DNA of 64,000 bases, taken from contig JAVBKV010000011.1 of the NCBI GenBank assembly GCA_031553885.1, positions 54,514-118,513 of the forward strand, read 5' to 3'. A program made the position numbers and the translations under genes. Shown here in pieces: positions 8,167-16,616 of this stretch; position 1 is the stretch's first letter, and every line of letters begins with the position of its first letter. The notes under the pieces are model-generated. The model worked only from the letters and a program-made list of their open reading frames with translations. It did no database searches and was not told the origin of the DNA. The DNA is from JAVBKV01 sp031553885 (GTDB lineage: Bacteria; Bacteroidota; Bacteroidia; Bacteroidales; Azobacteroidaceae).

Positions 8167-9666
8167 ATGGCTGGAACGAAATCGCTAGTAAAAGATAGTG
8201 TCATTTACGGAGGCACTACCATCATACAAAAAATGATCAGTTGGTTACTGATTTATCTTTTTACCCGTACCCTCACAAAGGGAGAGGTTGGAATGATGAC
8301 CAACCTGTACGCGTATGTGGCTGTAATCATGGTCTTCCTTACCTTCGGTATGGAAACCGGTTTTTTTCGCTTCGTCAATAAAGAGATTAAAGAGCAGGCC
8401 TACCGGGTGTATTCTACAGTTTTAATATTGGTCGGTATTTTTGTCCTGATTTTCGAATTTGTTTGTCTCTTCTTTCTACCCGACATCCGCTCCTGGCTCT
8501 GGAAAGATGAGATCCCCGGAGAATACATCCGACTGGTCATTATCATTATAGGAATGGATGCATTCAGCGCAATTCCGTTTGTTTTATTACGATATAAAAA
8601 AAGGCCCATACGATTTGGCATATTAAAACTACTAAATGTAGTCCTATACACGATTTTTTGTCTTTTCTTCCTCGTTGTCTGCCCCTGGATCAATAAACAC
8701 CAGCCTCAACTCATTGCCTGGTTCTGGAGGGAAGAAGGCTGGCTTGTTTATGTACTTTTTTCCAACTTACTGGCAACAGGCATTCAAACGGCTTGTTTAT
8801 TACCGGAACTGCTTGGCTTCAAATATAGCTTTGACCGAAAACTGGCCAAATCTATCCTCAAATACTGTTCTCCTTTGGTTATTATGGGACTTGCAGGAAT
8901 GAGCAATCAGGTTGTAGACAAGTTGGTTTTTCCGGTAGTATACCCCAACAAAGATCTCGTATTCGATGAATTAGGCATTTACAGCGGATGTTTTAAAATT
9001 GCTATGATCATGATGATGTTCACTCAGGCATTCCGTTATGCCTACGAACCTTTTGTTTTTGAAAAAAGTAAAGACAGTAATTCGAAACAATCCTATGCGG
9101 ATGTCATGAAATATTTTATACAATTGGGATTACTGATCTTTTTAGGAGTGATGTTCTATCTCGACATCATCAAACATTTTGTCCCATCCGAGTACTTTTC
9201 AGGACTGCCAGTTGTTCCCATCGTCCTGATCGGAGAATTGTTTTTTGCAATCTATTTTAACCTGTCTATCTGGTACAAGCTCAATGACAAAACGTATTGG
9301 GGAGCTATTTTCTCCACCATTGGATTTGTTATCATCATCGGGATCAACATTCTGTTTATTCCGAAATACAGTTACATGGCCTGCGCCTGGGCATCTTTTA
9401 TCGGAAACGGTGTAATTATGCTGATTTCCTATTTCATCGGACAACGGGAATATCGCATTCGATACGACCTGAAAACCATCGGATTATACGCCGGGCTGGC
9501 GGCTGTCCTATATATGGTGGCTATTGTCGTACCGATTGAAAATCAATGGCTCCGGATGGCATTCCGGACCCTGCTGATCGGCATTTATATCGGAGTACTG
9601 ATTAAAAGAGATCTTCCGGTGAAAGAAATTCCTTATTTAAATAGACTCTACAAAAACAAGCATTAG
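8167..9666 (+). CDS. Oligosaccharide flippase, MOP superfamily (Wzx-like)
   Basis: 499 residues with about 12-14 hydrophobic segments across the whole length and a short basic C-terminus. The pattern fits the polysaccharide biosynthesis/MATE-like export family that flips undecaprenyl-linked or similar lipid-linked sugars across the inner membrane. The N-terminus (KDSVIYGGTTIIQKMISWLL) is the usual first helix. No glycosyltransferases are adjacent, so the substrate cannot be inferred; a housekeeping role in envelope glycan or lipid-linked precursor export is plausible. It follows ruvB after an inverted-repeat spacer and ends 37 bases before an unrelated exported protein gene. Confidence 0.85.
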   Translation: MAGTKSLVKDSVIYGGTTIIQKMISWLLIYLFTRTLTKGEVGMMTNLYAYVAVIMVFLTFGMETGFFRFVNKEIKEQAYRVYSTVLILVGIFVLIFEFVCLFFLPDIRSWLWKDEIPGEYIRLVIIIIGMDAFSAIPFVLLRYKKRPIRFGILKLLNVVLYTIFCLFFLVVCPWINKHQPQLIAWFWREEGWLVYVLFSNLLATGIQTACLLPELLGFKYSFDRKLAKSILKYCSPLVIMGLAGMSNQVVDKLVFPVVYPNKDLVFDELGIYSGCFKIAMIMMMFTQAFRYAYEPFVFEKSKDSNSKQSYADVMKYFIQLGLLIFLGVMFYLDIIKHFVPSEYFSGLPVVPIVLIGELFFAIYFNLSIWYKLNDKTYWGAIFSTIGFVIIIGINILFIPKYSYMACAWASFIGNGVIMLISYFIGQREYRIRYDLKTIGLYAGLAAVLYMVAIVVPIENQWLRMAFRTLLIGIYIGVLIKRDLPVKEIPYLNRLYKNKH

Positions 9667-9703
9667 TTATCCCCTGGAGTATTCCCTAATTAAAACAAAA
9701 AAC

Positions 9704-10750
9704 ATGAGCAAAAAAGCCTTACTATCAGTATGCCTGTTTTTCTCCCTGTCCTGTTTATGCCAGGCTCAGGCAACAGACAACAAAGCCATTTATGTTTTAA
9801 ATGCGATACGAACCTCCCTGGAATGTTTTCAAAATGACAATATGGCTTATTATGAATGGATCCGCAATACAACGGATGAAAACGGCACCATTACTTCTCA
9901 ATCCTTTCATAGCTGGGATTTACATCCTTATCCGGGAGAGGAATACAACATCACCCTTCAACCCCAAGACGGAATTATCCGTTCGGTTGATACTCAGGGA
10001 CGTAAGATCTCCATGAAATGGCAAGGAGAGCAAATCGTATCTTTCAACATAACAGGAACCAAGGAAGAAATGATCCCGGAATTCAACGAACAAAACCTTC
10101 TTACTAAACTCACCGAAACAGGATTGATGAATGGAGATACCCGGACTTTTTATCTTATCCGCTATGACGACGAAGGAAGAATCAGCCAACTGGATACCTG
10201 GTTGGAAAATATAAAGAAGAAAAACACGTATCTCTTCAAAGAAAAGAAATTTACCTATTCGACCGATAATGAAACAAATGCCATTATTTCAGTTGTAATT
10301 TACGATCGGGAACAATCCAAAAAGAAAAAACTGAAAATAATCGCGTCCCGTGAAGGCCGTTTCCTGAAAACGACAGATAGACATTATATCGTTGATGTTA
10401 TCCATGATGGAATTCCATGGAAAACAAGCACGTTGTACAATGAAAAAGGACAATTGGCTTCGGTGACAGAAACCGTCAAAGGCAAGAAAACCATCACAAA
10501 TTATAAGTACGCCGATGAACTACGAATTGAAGAAGAAGTTATCCGATACAATAATGATGTATTTGCCGAACACGCCCGCATAATACTTTATCACCCGATG
10601 GAAGGCACATCGGGTGACAAAATAAAATATCAGAAATCCGACCTGATCATCGGTTATGATGAAAATGGGGAAGTCAGTTGGGAGAAAAAAAACAACTGGG
10701 TCCGGGATAAAATAAACGGAATGTGGACCGATTGGTACGTTCCGCGTTAA
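9704..10750 (+). CDS. Exported protein of unknown function
   Basis: 348 residues with a Sec signal peptide (about residues 1-22, ending CQAQA). The mature part is made of repeated short beta-hairpin-like stretches with YDDEG and NEKGQL turns, like the loosely conserved strand repeats of Bacteroidales exported proteins (for example RYDDEGRISQLDTW, LYNEKGQLASVTETV, GYDENGEVSWEKK). I do not recognise a named family. Its stop codon is immediately next to the stop of the opposing gene at 10751, with no room for a terminator. The opposing protein has a similar size and signal peptide, and the same YDSDRL/YTEGKL-like turns, so the two may be distant relatives. Confidence 0.75.
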   Translation: MSKKALLSVCLFFSLSCLCQAQATDNKAIYVLNAIRTSLECFQNDNMAYYEWIRNTTDENGTITSQSFHSWDLHPYPGEEYNITLQPQDGIIRSVDTQGRKISMKWQGEQIVSFNITGTKEEMIPEFNEQNLLTKLTETGLMNGDTRTFYLIRYDDEGRISQLDTWLENIKKKNTYLFKEKKFTYSTDNETNAIISVVIYDREQSKKKKLKIIASREGRFLKTTDRHYIVDVIHDGIPWKTSTLYNEKGQLASVTETVKGKKTITNYKYADELRIEEEVIRYNNDVFAEHARIILYHPMEGTSGDKIKYQKSDLIIGYDENGEVSWEKKNNWVRDKINGMWTDWYVPR

Positions 10751-11857
10751 TCAGGCCCTGGATTTAGTTTTTTTGTCCAATGTACGACCGGTAATTTCCG
10801 TTACCAGACCTGACTCATCTTCTTTAAACCGGAATTCTTCTTTTATGTAAATGAGAGAAATATCCCTGACCTTTATCATGATCTGCAAATGCTTATTGGC
10901 ATCATATTGATACGTATATACATCGGGATGAATTTCTTCCTGAAGAATGGAATCAATAAAATCCGGAGAAAGCCTTTCTGCCACGGTTTTTGATTTCAAT
11001 GTAAAAGGAACAGCATAAATCTTGGAAGATTGAAGCAAGTCACCTTCATACGTATAGGTCTGATACTTCGGTTCAAATCCTCTGCTGGATTCTTCGACAA
11101 ATAATTTTTGTACAATCCTCATATCGTCCGAAAGTACTATTTTCTCAACAAAAGCTCCTTCCACCCGTGAAGACGTTGTAGTTCCTTCATATTGATAATA
11201 GGACGCCTTGTATTTTTTACCATCGTTTTTTCCAAAATAAAGAAGACTGTCCGGCTTCTGACGGTCATTATAAAAAGCTCTTTCAAGCACCCGGGAAGCT
11301 GAATCTTTACAAATCATACTATCTAATTTTCCCTCTGTGTAAAACAAATTAAAATGCTGAATCTGATCCGGATAGTCTTCCCATCCCTTAAACGCTCTTT
11401 TTACTAAGACCAATCGGTCTGAATCATATTCAAACATAAAAGTATACGCCACTTCATTCCCAAATTTACCCGGTCTACTGATCGATCCCTGATTCCATAG
11501 TATGAAGAAATCACGTGGAGTATGGATTTGCTCCAATACGTCCGGATGACGACTGATTACCTCTTCCATGTGCTTCAACACTCCATTTTCATAAGTAGCT
11601 GTAATTTTAAACTCGGTCTGATTCGATTCGTTCTTAATTAGAATCAGGGATTTTGAATCCGATAATTCCTTGTACTCAATGTACTTTTCAGGATTAAAAA
11701 TCAGATCGTAAAGAGGGCCATTATCTGCCATCATTTTACGATAACCCAATAAAATATTCAATGCTTCCCGGGTTTTTGTCTCTTTATTATTAGCCAGGAG
11801 AGACGTGAATTGAAAAGAGAAAGTGATTATAATCACCATTAACACATAACGTTTCAT
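10751..11857 (-). CDS. Exported protein of unknown function
   Basis: 368 residues with a signal peptide (about residues 1-22, ending LLA-NNKE). The mature region is beta-rich with strand repeats (FEYDSDRLVLVKR, LFYTEGKLDSMICK, YTYEGDLLQSSKIY, TYQYDANKHLQIMIK) resembling those of the convergent neighbour at 9704. It has no recognised catalytic motif. Its own -7 box lies at 11899-11906. The stop codons of the two genes abut at 10750/10751, so their 3' UTRs must overlap. Confidence 0.75.
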   Translation of the reverse strand: MKRYVLMVIIITFSFQFTSLLANNKETKTREALNILLGYRKMMADNGPLYDLIFNPEKYIEYKELSDSKSLILIKNESNQTEFKITATYENGVLKHMEEVISRHPDVLEQIHTPRDFFILWNQGSISRPGKFGNEVAYTFMFEYDSDRLVLVKRAFKGWEDYPDQIQHFNLFYTEGKLDSMICKDSASRVLERAFYNDRQKPDSLLYFGKNDGKKYKASYYQYEGTTTSSRVEGAFVEKIVLSDDMRIVQKLFVEESSRGFEPKYQTYTYEGDLLQSSKIYAVPFTLKSKTVAERLSPDFIDSILQEEIHPDVYTYQYDANKHLQIMIKVRDISLIYIKEEFRFKEDESGLVTEITGRTLDKKTKSRA

Positions 11858-11898
11858 AACTTTTTTTAGCTTTATTTATTATTTCGTACATTGGTCGA

Positions 11899-11906
11899 CA
11901 AAAGTA
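11899..11906 (-). promoter_or_regulatory. -7 promoter box TACTTTTG, minus strand
   Basis: The minus strand reads TACTTTTG, an exact TAnnTTTG match, 42 bases upstream of the start codon at 11857. No obvious -33 element was found. It is arranged back to back with the plus-strand promoter at 11928-11958. Confidence 0.5.
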
Positions 11907-11927
11907 ATAATTTATTCCACACTCTTA

Positions 11928-11958
11928 TTGATAAACCGGATTATTTTCATTACCTTTG
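11928..11958 (+). promoter_or_regulatory. Bacteroidales-type promoter for leader RNA and S46 peptidase
   Basis: TTG at 11928-11930 and TACCTTTG at 11951-11958 are separated by 20 bases. It is the only recognisable promoter upstream of the S46 peptidase gene, yet it sits about 136 bases before the ATG and is followed at once by a structured leader with a terminator. Confidence 0.65.
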
Positions 11959-11963
11959 CACCG

Positions 11964-12024
11964 CAAAAGTCCTTTGATATCAGAATCATAAGGCTTGGCC
12001 CCTCCTTCGAACGAGGGGTTTTTC
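11964..12024 (+). ncRNA. Candidate structured leader or small RNA
   Basis: Starting a few bases after the -7 box, the transcript can form a first hairpin: AAG and CCTT (11967-11969, 11971-11974, with T11970 bulged) pair with AAGG and CTT (11990-11996) around a 15-base loop. A GC-rich terminator hairpin follows at once. The RNA would be about 60 nt. It could be a free small RNA or an attenuator leader of the peptidase gene, which starts 70 bases further on with no second promoter visible. I do not recognise an Rfam family. Confidence 0.45.
11997..12023 (+). terminator. Intrinsic terminator inside the S46 peptidase leader
   Basis: CCCCTC (11999-12004) pairs with GAGGGG (12013-12018), extended outward by G-T wobbles and followed by TTTTT (12019-12023). 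It lies between the promoter and the coding region, 71 bases before the ATG. Confidence 0.65.
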
Positions 12025-12094
12025 ATTTTTACGCGAATAAATAGTTAATAAAAACGTAAAATAGCTAATATACTTCAAAAAATCGAATCGTTCC

Positions 12095-14227
12095 ATGAAG
12101 AAAATCGGATGCTTTCTACTGAGTTTGGTATGGTGTATGTCTATGTTTGCCGATGAAGGCATGTGGATGTTGAACTCCCTGAAAAAAGACAACTGGACAC
12201 GAATGCGGGAATTAGGATTCCTTGTCCCGGCAGAACAACTATACGATACGATCACTCCCTGTATTAAAGATGCTGTGGTTCATTTCGACGGAGGATGCAC
12301 AGGCATTACCGTTTCCGAAAAAGGCCTGATTTTTACCAATCACCACTGTGGTTACGGAGCCATCCAATCCCAGAGTTCGCTGGAGCACGACTACCTGACC
12401 GACGGTTTTGTCGCACAGACCCAGGAAGAAGAAATTCCGATTCCGGACATGTTTGTCCGATACCTGATCAAAACAGAGGATGTGACCGAACAGGTATTAT
12501 CCCAGGTGACAGGAGATATAAAGAATGAGGAAGAACGATTGAATCAAATCAGTAAAATCTGCAAATCCATTGCGGAAACGTATGCCGACAAATCAGCCTC
12601 GATCTCTGCTTCAGTGTCTCCTTATTACGACAACAATGCTTATTACCTGAACGTATATGAAGTATTTACCGATATCCGCATGGTTTTTGCACCTCCTTCA
12701 TCTGTCGGAAAATTCGGAGGAGACACCGACAATTGGATGTGGCCCCGCCACACCGGCGACTTCAGCGTATTCCGGGTGTATGCCAACGCAGAGAACAAAC
12801 CGGCTGCCTACAGTCAGGATAATGTACCTTATAAACCCAAGTATTTTGTACCGATCTCTCTCAACGGATACCGCGAAGGATCTTACTCCATGACCATCGG
12901 TTATCCGGGGCGTACTAACCGCTACCTCTCTTCCTGGGGGGTCGAACAACGGATAAAAAGCAATAATACACCCCGTATTGAAGTCCGGGGAATCAAACAG
13001 GACATTTGGGACGAAGCCATGCGGGAAAACGATGAAGTCCGGATTAAATATTCTTCCAAATATGCCGGAAGTTCCAATTACTGGAAAAATTCCATCGGCA
13101 TGAACCGGGGCATTGAAAAAATGCATGTCATAGAACGGAAACAGGCGCTTGAAAAACAATTCAACGATTGGATCAACCTGGATCCCCAACGAAAAGCCTT
13201 TTACGGTGAAGCGCTCGACCTGATCCGTGAAGGTTATACTGCGACCAACGAAGACCAGAAAACAGTTACTTACCTGGGCGAATCACTGATAACAGGAACC
13301 GAGCTTACCTACCTGACTTCTGCGGCTATGGCTTTTGACGTGGCCCAACAACCGGATATTCTGGCAAAAAAATTCGAAGAAGACATCCTGCCTCTTTACA
13401 AGGACTATGAAGCCTCCCTGGATGAAAAGGTCCTGGCAGCCATGCTTAAGATTGCAAAAGAACGGGTACCGGCTGAAAAGCTTCCGCTCATTTATCAAAA
13501 AATAGACAAAAAATACAAAGGAGACTACACCCGGTATGCTGCCGACGTATTTAAAAAATCCGTAGTCCCCTATCCGGAAAAACTGAAAGCATACCTGCTG
13601 GATTATAAAAAAGCACCGAAGCTGGAAAAAGACCCTGCTTATGAATTGGTTAAATCCATACGGGAGGCATTCAGTGCTGTAAGAACAACCGTCACGGGCC
13701 ACCGTTACGACATTCTGAAAGGAGAACGCCTTTACTTTTCGGGACTTCAGCAAATGATGCCCGAAAAAGATTTTGCTTCGGATGCCAATTCCACCATGAG
13801 GCTTAGCTACGGCAGTGTCGGAGGATATGTTCCCTACGATGGGGCCTGGTACGATTATTATACGACAACTGGAGGTATTTTTGAGAAATACAAAAAAGAC
13901 GATCCTGAATTCGATGTTCAACCGGAAATATTAGACCTGTTGCGCAAAAAAGATTTTGGAATTTACGGCAACCTGGAGGGAGATATGAATATTTGTTTTC
14001 TTTCAAATAACGATATAACAGGAGGAAATTCCGGAAGTCCGATGTTTGACGAAAAAGGCCGGTTGATCGGATTGGCTTTTGATGGAAACTGGGAAGCCAT
14101 GAGCGGAGATATCGCATTTGAATCGCAGATTCAAAAAACAATTGGAGTCGATATCCGATACGTCATGTTCATGATCGATAAATGGGGAAAATGCTCCCGG
14201 ATAGTGAAAGAAGTGGTTATTGAATGA
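12095..14227 (+). CDS. S46 family dipeptidyl-peptidase, DPP7-like
   Basis: 710 residues with a signal peptide ending near MFA-DEGMW, as in this family. S46 enzymes are periplasmic or surface serine exopeptidases that release dipeptides and feed asaccharolytic growth. The catalytic triad is visible: His in TNHHCGYG (H84), Asp in RHTGDFS (D222) and Ser in GGNSGSP (S646). The residue 18 positions after the Ser is Gly (G664, in AFDGNWEAMSGD). In Porphyromonas enzymes Gly at this site goes with DPP7 and a hydrophobic P1 preference, and Arg with DPP11 and acidic P1, so DPP7-type specificity is inferred. The stop overlaps the next start by 4 bases. Expression may be attenuated by the leader. Confidence 0.93.
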   Translation: MKKIGCFLLSLVWCMSMFADEGMWMLNSLKKDNWTRMRELGFLVPAEQLYDTITPCIKDAVVHFDGGCTGITVSEKGLIFTNHHCGYGAIQSQSSLEHDYLTDGFVAQTQEEEIPIPDMFVRYLIKTEDVTEQVLSQVTGDIKNEEERLNQISKICKSIAETYADKSASISASVSPYYDNNAYYLNVYEVFTDIRMVFAPPSSVGKFGGDTDNWMWPRHTGDFSVFRVYANAENKPAAYSQDNVPYKPKYFVPISLNGYREGSYSMTIGYPGRTNRYLSSWGVEQRIKSNNTPRIEVRGIKQDIWDEAMRENDEVRIKYSSKYAGSSNYWKNSIGMNRGIEKMHVIERKQALEKQFNDWINLDPQRKAFYGEALDLIREGYTATNEDQKTVTYLGESLITGTELTYLTSAAMAFDVAQQPDILAKKFEEDILPLYKDYEASLDEKVLAAMLKIAKERVPAEKLPLIYQKIDKKYKGDYTRYAADVFKKSVVPYPEKLKAYLLDYKKAPKLEKDPAYELVKSIREAFSAVRTTVTGHRYDILKGERLYFSGLQQMMPEKDFASDANSTMRLSYGSVGGYVPYDGAWYDYYTTTGGIFEKYKKDDPEFDVQPEILDLLRKKDFGIYGNLEGDMNICFLSNNDITGGNSGSPMFDEKGRLIGLAFDGNWEAMSGDIAFESQIQKTIGVDIRYVMFMIDKWGKCSRIVKEVVIE

Positions 14228-15099
14228 AAAAAAGCAGGAAACAACTGACGTTTTGGAAAAGGATGCGGTTTAAGTATAAACTCTCCTTTCTGAATGAAGG
14301 TACGCTGGAAGAAGTTTTTTCTTTCAGACTTTCCAGGCTTTCGGCTTATTTATTCATCCTCTTTTTTGCATTTTTAGTGATTACTCTGACCGCCATTGTC
14401 ATTATCAATACACCGATCCGGAACTACTTGCCAGGATACCTGGAATCGGAAGTCCGGATGGAAATGATGAATAATGCGTTGAGAGCGGATTCATTGGAAC
14501 AGGCCTTACTGGCTCAAAGTACTTATTTAGAAAACATAACCCGTATTTTAAAGGGAGATTTACCCGTAGATGCGATTCAAAAAAACGATAGCCTGCAAGG
14601 AAATTCACTATCGGACAATGCAGCCATCAACCTCGACAAATCGAAAGAGACAGCAGAATTTGTCAAGAGTTATGAGGAAGAGGAAAAGTACAACCTGAAC
14701 ATACTCTCTTCATCCGCCTCTGTTCCGGACAACCTTATTTTCTACAAGCCGGTAAAAGGAATTATTTCCTCACATTTCAATATCCGGGAGAAACATTTCG
14801 GAACCGACATTGCAGCAAGTCCGAAAGAAAGTGTCCTGGCAACCATGAAAGGAACAGTCATATTCACGGGATTCGATGCCAATGCCGGGTATGTTATTCA
14901 AATACAACATTCCAACGGATTTATATCCATTTATAAGCACAACGCCCTGTTATTAAAAAAACAAGGAGCGGAAGTAGATGCAGGAGAAGCCATTGCATTG
15001 GTGGGAAACACCGGACAACTGACCACCGGTCCTCATTTACATTTTGAATTATGGTATAACGGGAAACCTGTAAACCCCGAAGAATTCATCGTATTTTAA
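14224..15099 (+). CDS. M23 family (LytM-like) peptidase, membrane anchored
   Basis: 291 residues. One transmembrane segment (about residues 41-62) follows a basic cytoplasmic tail, and a short linker and helical region (about 75-160) lead to a C-terminal LytM domain. The zinc ligands are present: H191 and D195 in KHFGTD, and H271/H273 in GPHLHFEL, so the domain is probably active on peptidoglycan cross-links rather than a degenerate regulator. The start ATG overlaps the S46 peptidase stop (ATGA). dxr follows after 16 bases. Confidence 0.92.
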   Translation: MKKSRKQLTFWKRMRFKYKLSFLNEGTLEEVFSFRLSRLSAYLFILFFAFLVITLTAIVIINTPIRNYLPGYLESEVRMEMMNNALRADSLEQALLAQSTYLENITRILKGDLPVDAIQKNDSLQGNSLSDNAAINLDKSKETAEFVKSYEEEEKYNLNILSSSASVPDNLIFYKPVKGIISSHFNIREKHFGTDIAASPKESVLATMKGTVIFTGFDANAGYVIQIQHSNGFISIYKHNALLLKKQGAEVDAGEAIALVGNTGQLTTGPHLHFELWYNGKPVNPEEFIVF

Positions 15100-15115
15100 T
15101 CAGGAAAGACGAATC

Positions 15116-16288
15116 ATGCAGGAAAAAATAACTAAAAGACAAATCGCCATCCTGGGATCGACCGGTTCCATCGGAACTCAGGCATTGGATGTGATCCGGG
15201 AACATTCCGAAGCATTCGAAGTCTACGCCCTGACAGCCAACAACCAGGTAGAACTGTTGATCGAACAAGCCCGGGAATTCCAGCCGGAAATGGTGGTTAT
15301 TGCCAACGAACAAAAATACGGACAACTGAAAGAAGCGCTAAAAGACCTGCCCATTAAAGTCTGGGCCGGAGCGGAAGCCATCAGCGAGGTTGTCCAGGCA
15401 GAGCCTATCCATATGGTTCTGACAGCCATGGTGGGTTACTCAGGACTTAAACCGACCATCGAAACCATCAAAGCCGGAAAGGCCATAGCACTGGCCAATA
15501 AAGAGACGCTTGTAGTCGGAGGCGAACTGATCACCCGCCTGGCGTTGGAAAACAAAACACCAATCCTTCCGGTCGATTCCGAACATTCGGCTATTTTTCA
15601 ATGTTTAACAGGAGAATTGAATAATCCCATAGAGGAAATTATTCTCACCGCTTCCGGAGGACCTTTCCGTAATCACTCGCAAAAAGAACTGGAAAAGGTG
15701 ACTAAAAATGAAGCATTGAAGCATCCGAACTGGAACATGGGAGCAAAAGTCACCATCGACTCGGCATCACTGATGAATAAAGGTTTTGAGATGATTGAAG
15801 CCAAATGGCTGTTTGATGTAGCTCCCGAACAAATCCAGGTGCTGGTACATCCCCAATCCATCATTCATTCCATGGTTCAGTTCAGGGACTCGTCGATCAA
15901 AGCACAACTGGGTCTGCCCGACATGCGTCTGCCGATCCAATACGCTCTCTCTTATCCCGACAGGCTTTCCTCTTCTTTTGAACGATTGGATTTCAACAAA
16001 TTTCATACCCTTACGTTCGAAGAACCCGATACCCGAAGGTTCCGGAACCTGGGATTTGCCTTCGAAGCGATCCGCCAGGGAGGAAATATGCCCTGCATCC
16101 TGAATGCGGCCAATGAAATAGCAGTAGCAGCCTTTCTGCGGGAAGAAACCGGATTTTTACAAATGAGCGAGATCATAGAACGGACCATGCAGGTTGTCCC
16201 GTTCATCGCTTCACCGGAATACGAAGATTATGTACAAACAGATACTGAAGCTAGAATAAAAGCGACGGAAATAATGAAAGAAATATAA
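15116..16288 (+). CDS. dxr: 1-deoxy-D-xylulose 5-phosphate reductoisomerase
   Basis: 390 residues. It catalyses the NADPH-dependent conversion of DXP to MEP, the committed step of the non-mevalonate isoprenoid pathway. The cofactor loop is GSTGSIG (residues 14-20). ALANKETLVVGGE, PVDSEHSAIFQ and SGGPFRN, the substrate and metal-binding stretches, are intact. The last 13 codons occur again in altered form 250 bases downstream (16538-16580), on the far side of a palindromic element. The C-terminus seen here may therefore be one of two copies of the original tail. dxr is commonly followed by rseP in Bacteroidales, as here. Confidence 0.97.
   Translation: MQEKITKRQIAILGSTGSIGTQALDVIREHSEAFEVYALTANNQVELLIEQAREFQPEMVVIANEQKYGQLKEALKDLPIKVWAGAEAISEVVQAEPIHMVLTAMVGYSGLKPTIETIKAGKAIALANKETLVVGGELITRLALENKTPILPVDSEHSAIFQCLTGELNNPIEEIILTASGGPFRNHSQKELEKVTKNEALKHPNWNMGAKVTIDSASLMNKGFEMIEAKWLFDVAPEQIQVLVHPQSIIHSMVQFRDSSIKAQLGLPDMRLPIQYALSYPDRLSSSFERLDFNKFHTLTFEEPDTRRFRNLGFAFEAIRQGGNMPCILNAANEIAVAAFLREETGFLQMSEIIERTMQVVPFIASPEYEDYVQTDTEARIKATEIMKEI
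16247..16284 (+). repeat. Direct repeat, left copy (dxr 3' tail)
   Basis: The last codons of dxr match 16538-16580 apart from a few substitutions and a 6-base insertion in the right copy. Both contain GAAGC(T/A)AGAATA, AAAGCGAC and AAAGAAAT in the same order. Confidence 0.6.
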
Positions 16289-16537
16289 CTCTCGCGCAAG
16301 CTCAGTTTGGCGCAGGCTGAACTCAGTTTGGCGTAGGCTCTGCCTACGTCATGCTAAAAACAAGGCTCCGGCCTTGGTTTGTAAGGCAGGAGCCTTACTT
16401 TAATTTCCAGCGTAGGCAGAGCCTACGCTGAACTGAGAGAGGCCGAACTAAGGCAGAGCCTATAGGCTGAACTGGAGAGAGGCCGAACCGGACAGAGCCT
16501 ACGCTGAACGAAGGGGCTGAACCTGAAGCGAGGACAT
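16289..16537. repeat. Palindromic, repeat-rich intergenic element
   Basis: This non-coding stretch of about 250 bases lies between two copies of the dxr tail. Arms 16322-16348 and 16411-16437 are 27 bases each and reverse complements except for about two positions. Each arm also contains its own small palindrome, CGTAGGC...GCCTACG. Between the arms are two further hairpins, CAAGGC/GCCTTG (16361-16376) and GTAAGGC/GCCTTAC (16381-16398), which can pair alternatively as AAGGCTCC (16362-16369) with GGAGCCTT (16389-16396). Degenerate copies of CTCAGTTTGGCG, AGGCTGAAC and AGAGAGGCCGAAC are scattered on both sides. It resembles a REP-like or MITE-like element, but no known family is recognised. Confidence 0.65.
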
Positions 16538-16580
16538 GAAGCAAGAATAGGAATAAAAGCGACAAAAATAACAAAGAAAT
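16538..16580 (+). repeat. Direct repeat, right copy (second dxr tail)
   Basis: Diverged copy of 16247-16284, now untranslated, lying 36 bases before the rseP ATG. Together with the left copy it brackets the palindromic element. Confidence 0.6.
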
Positions 16581-16616
16581 GAAACTTTCATTTTCTTAAT
16601 ATTTTAAAAATTGATT

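Noticed and set aside
11986..12255. Minus-strand open frame of 89 codons across the S46 leader
   Set aside because: It crosses the leader terminator and the start of the peptidase gene, and has no coding features.
13283..13921. Minus-strand open frame of 212 codons opposite the S46 peptidase
   Set aside because: Antisense to a peptidase with a complete catalytic triad.
16289..16537. Possible CRISPR array in the repeat-rich dxr-rseP spacer
   Set aside because: Repeats are inverted and degenerate, with irregular spacing and no unique spacers of constant length. No cas genes are in the window.
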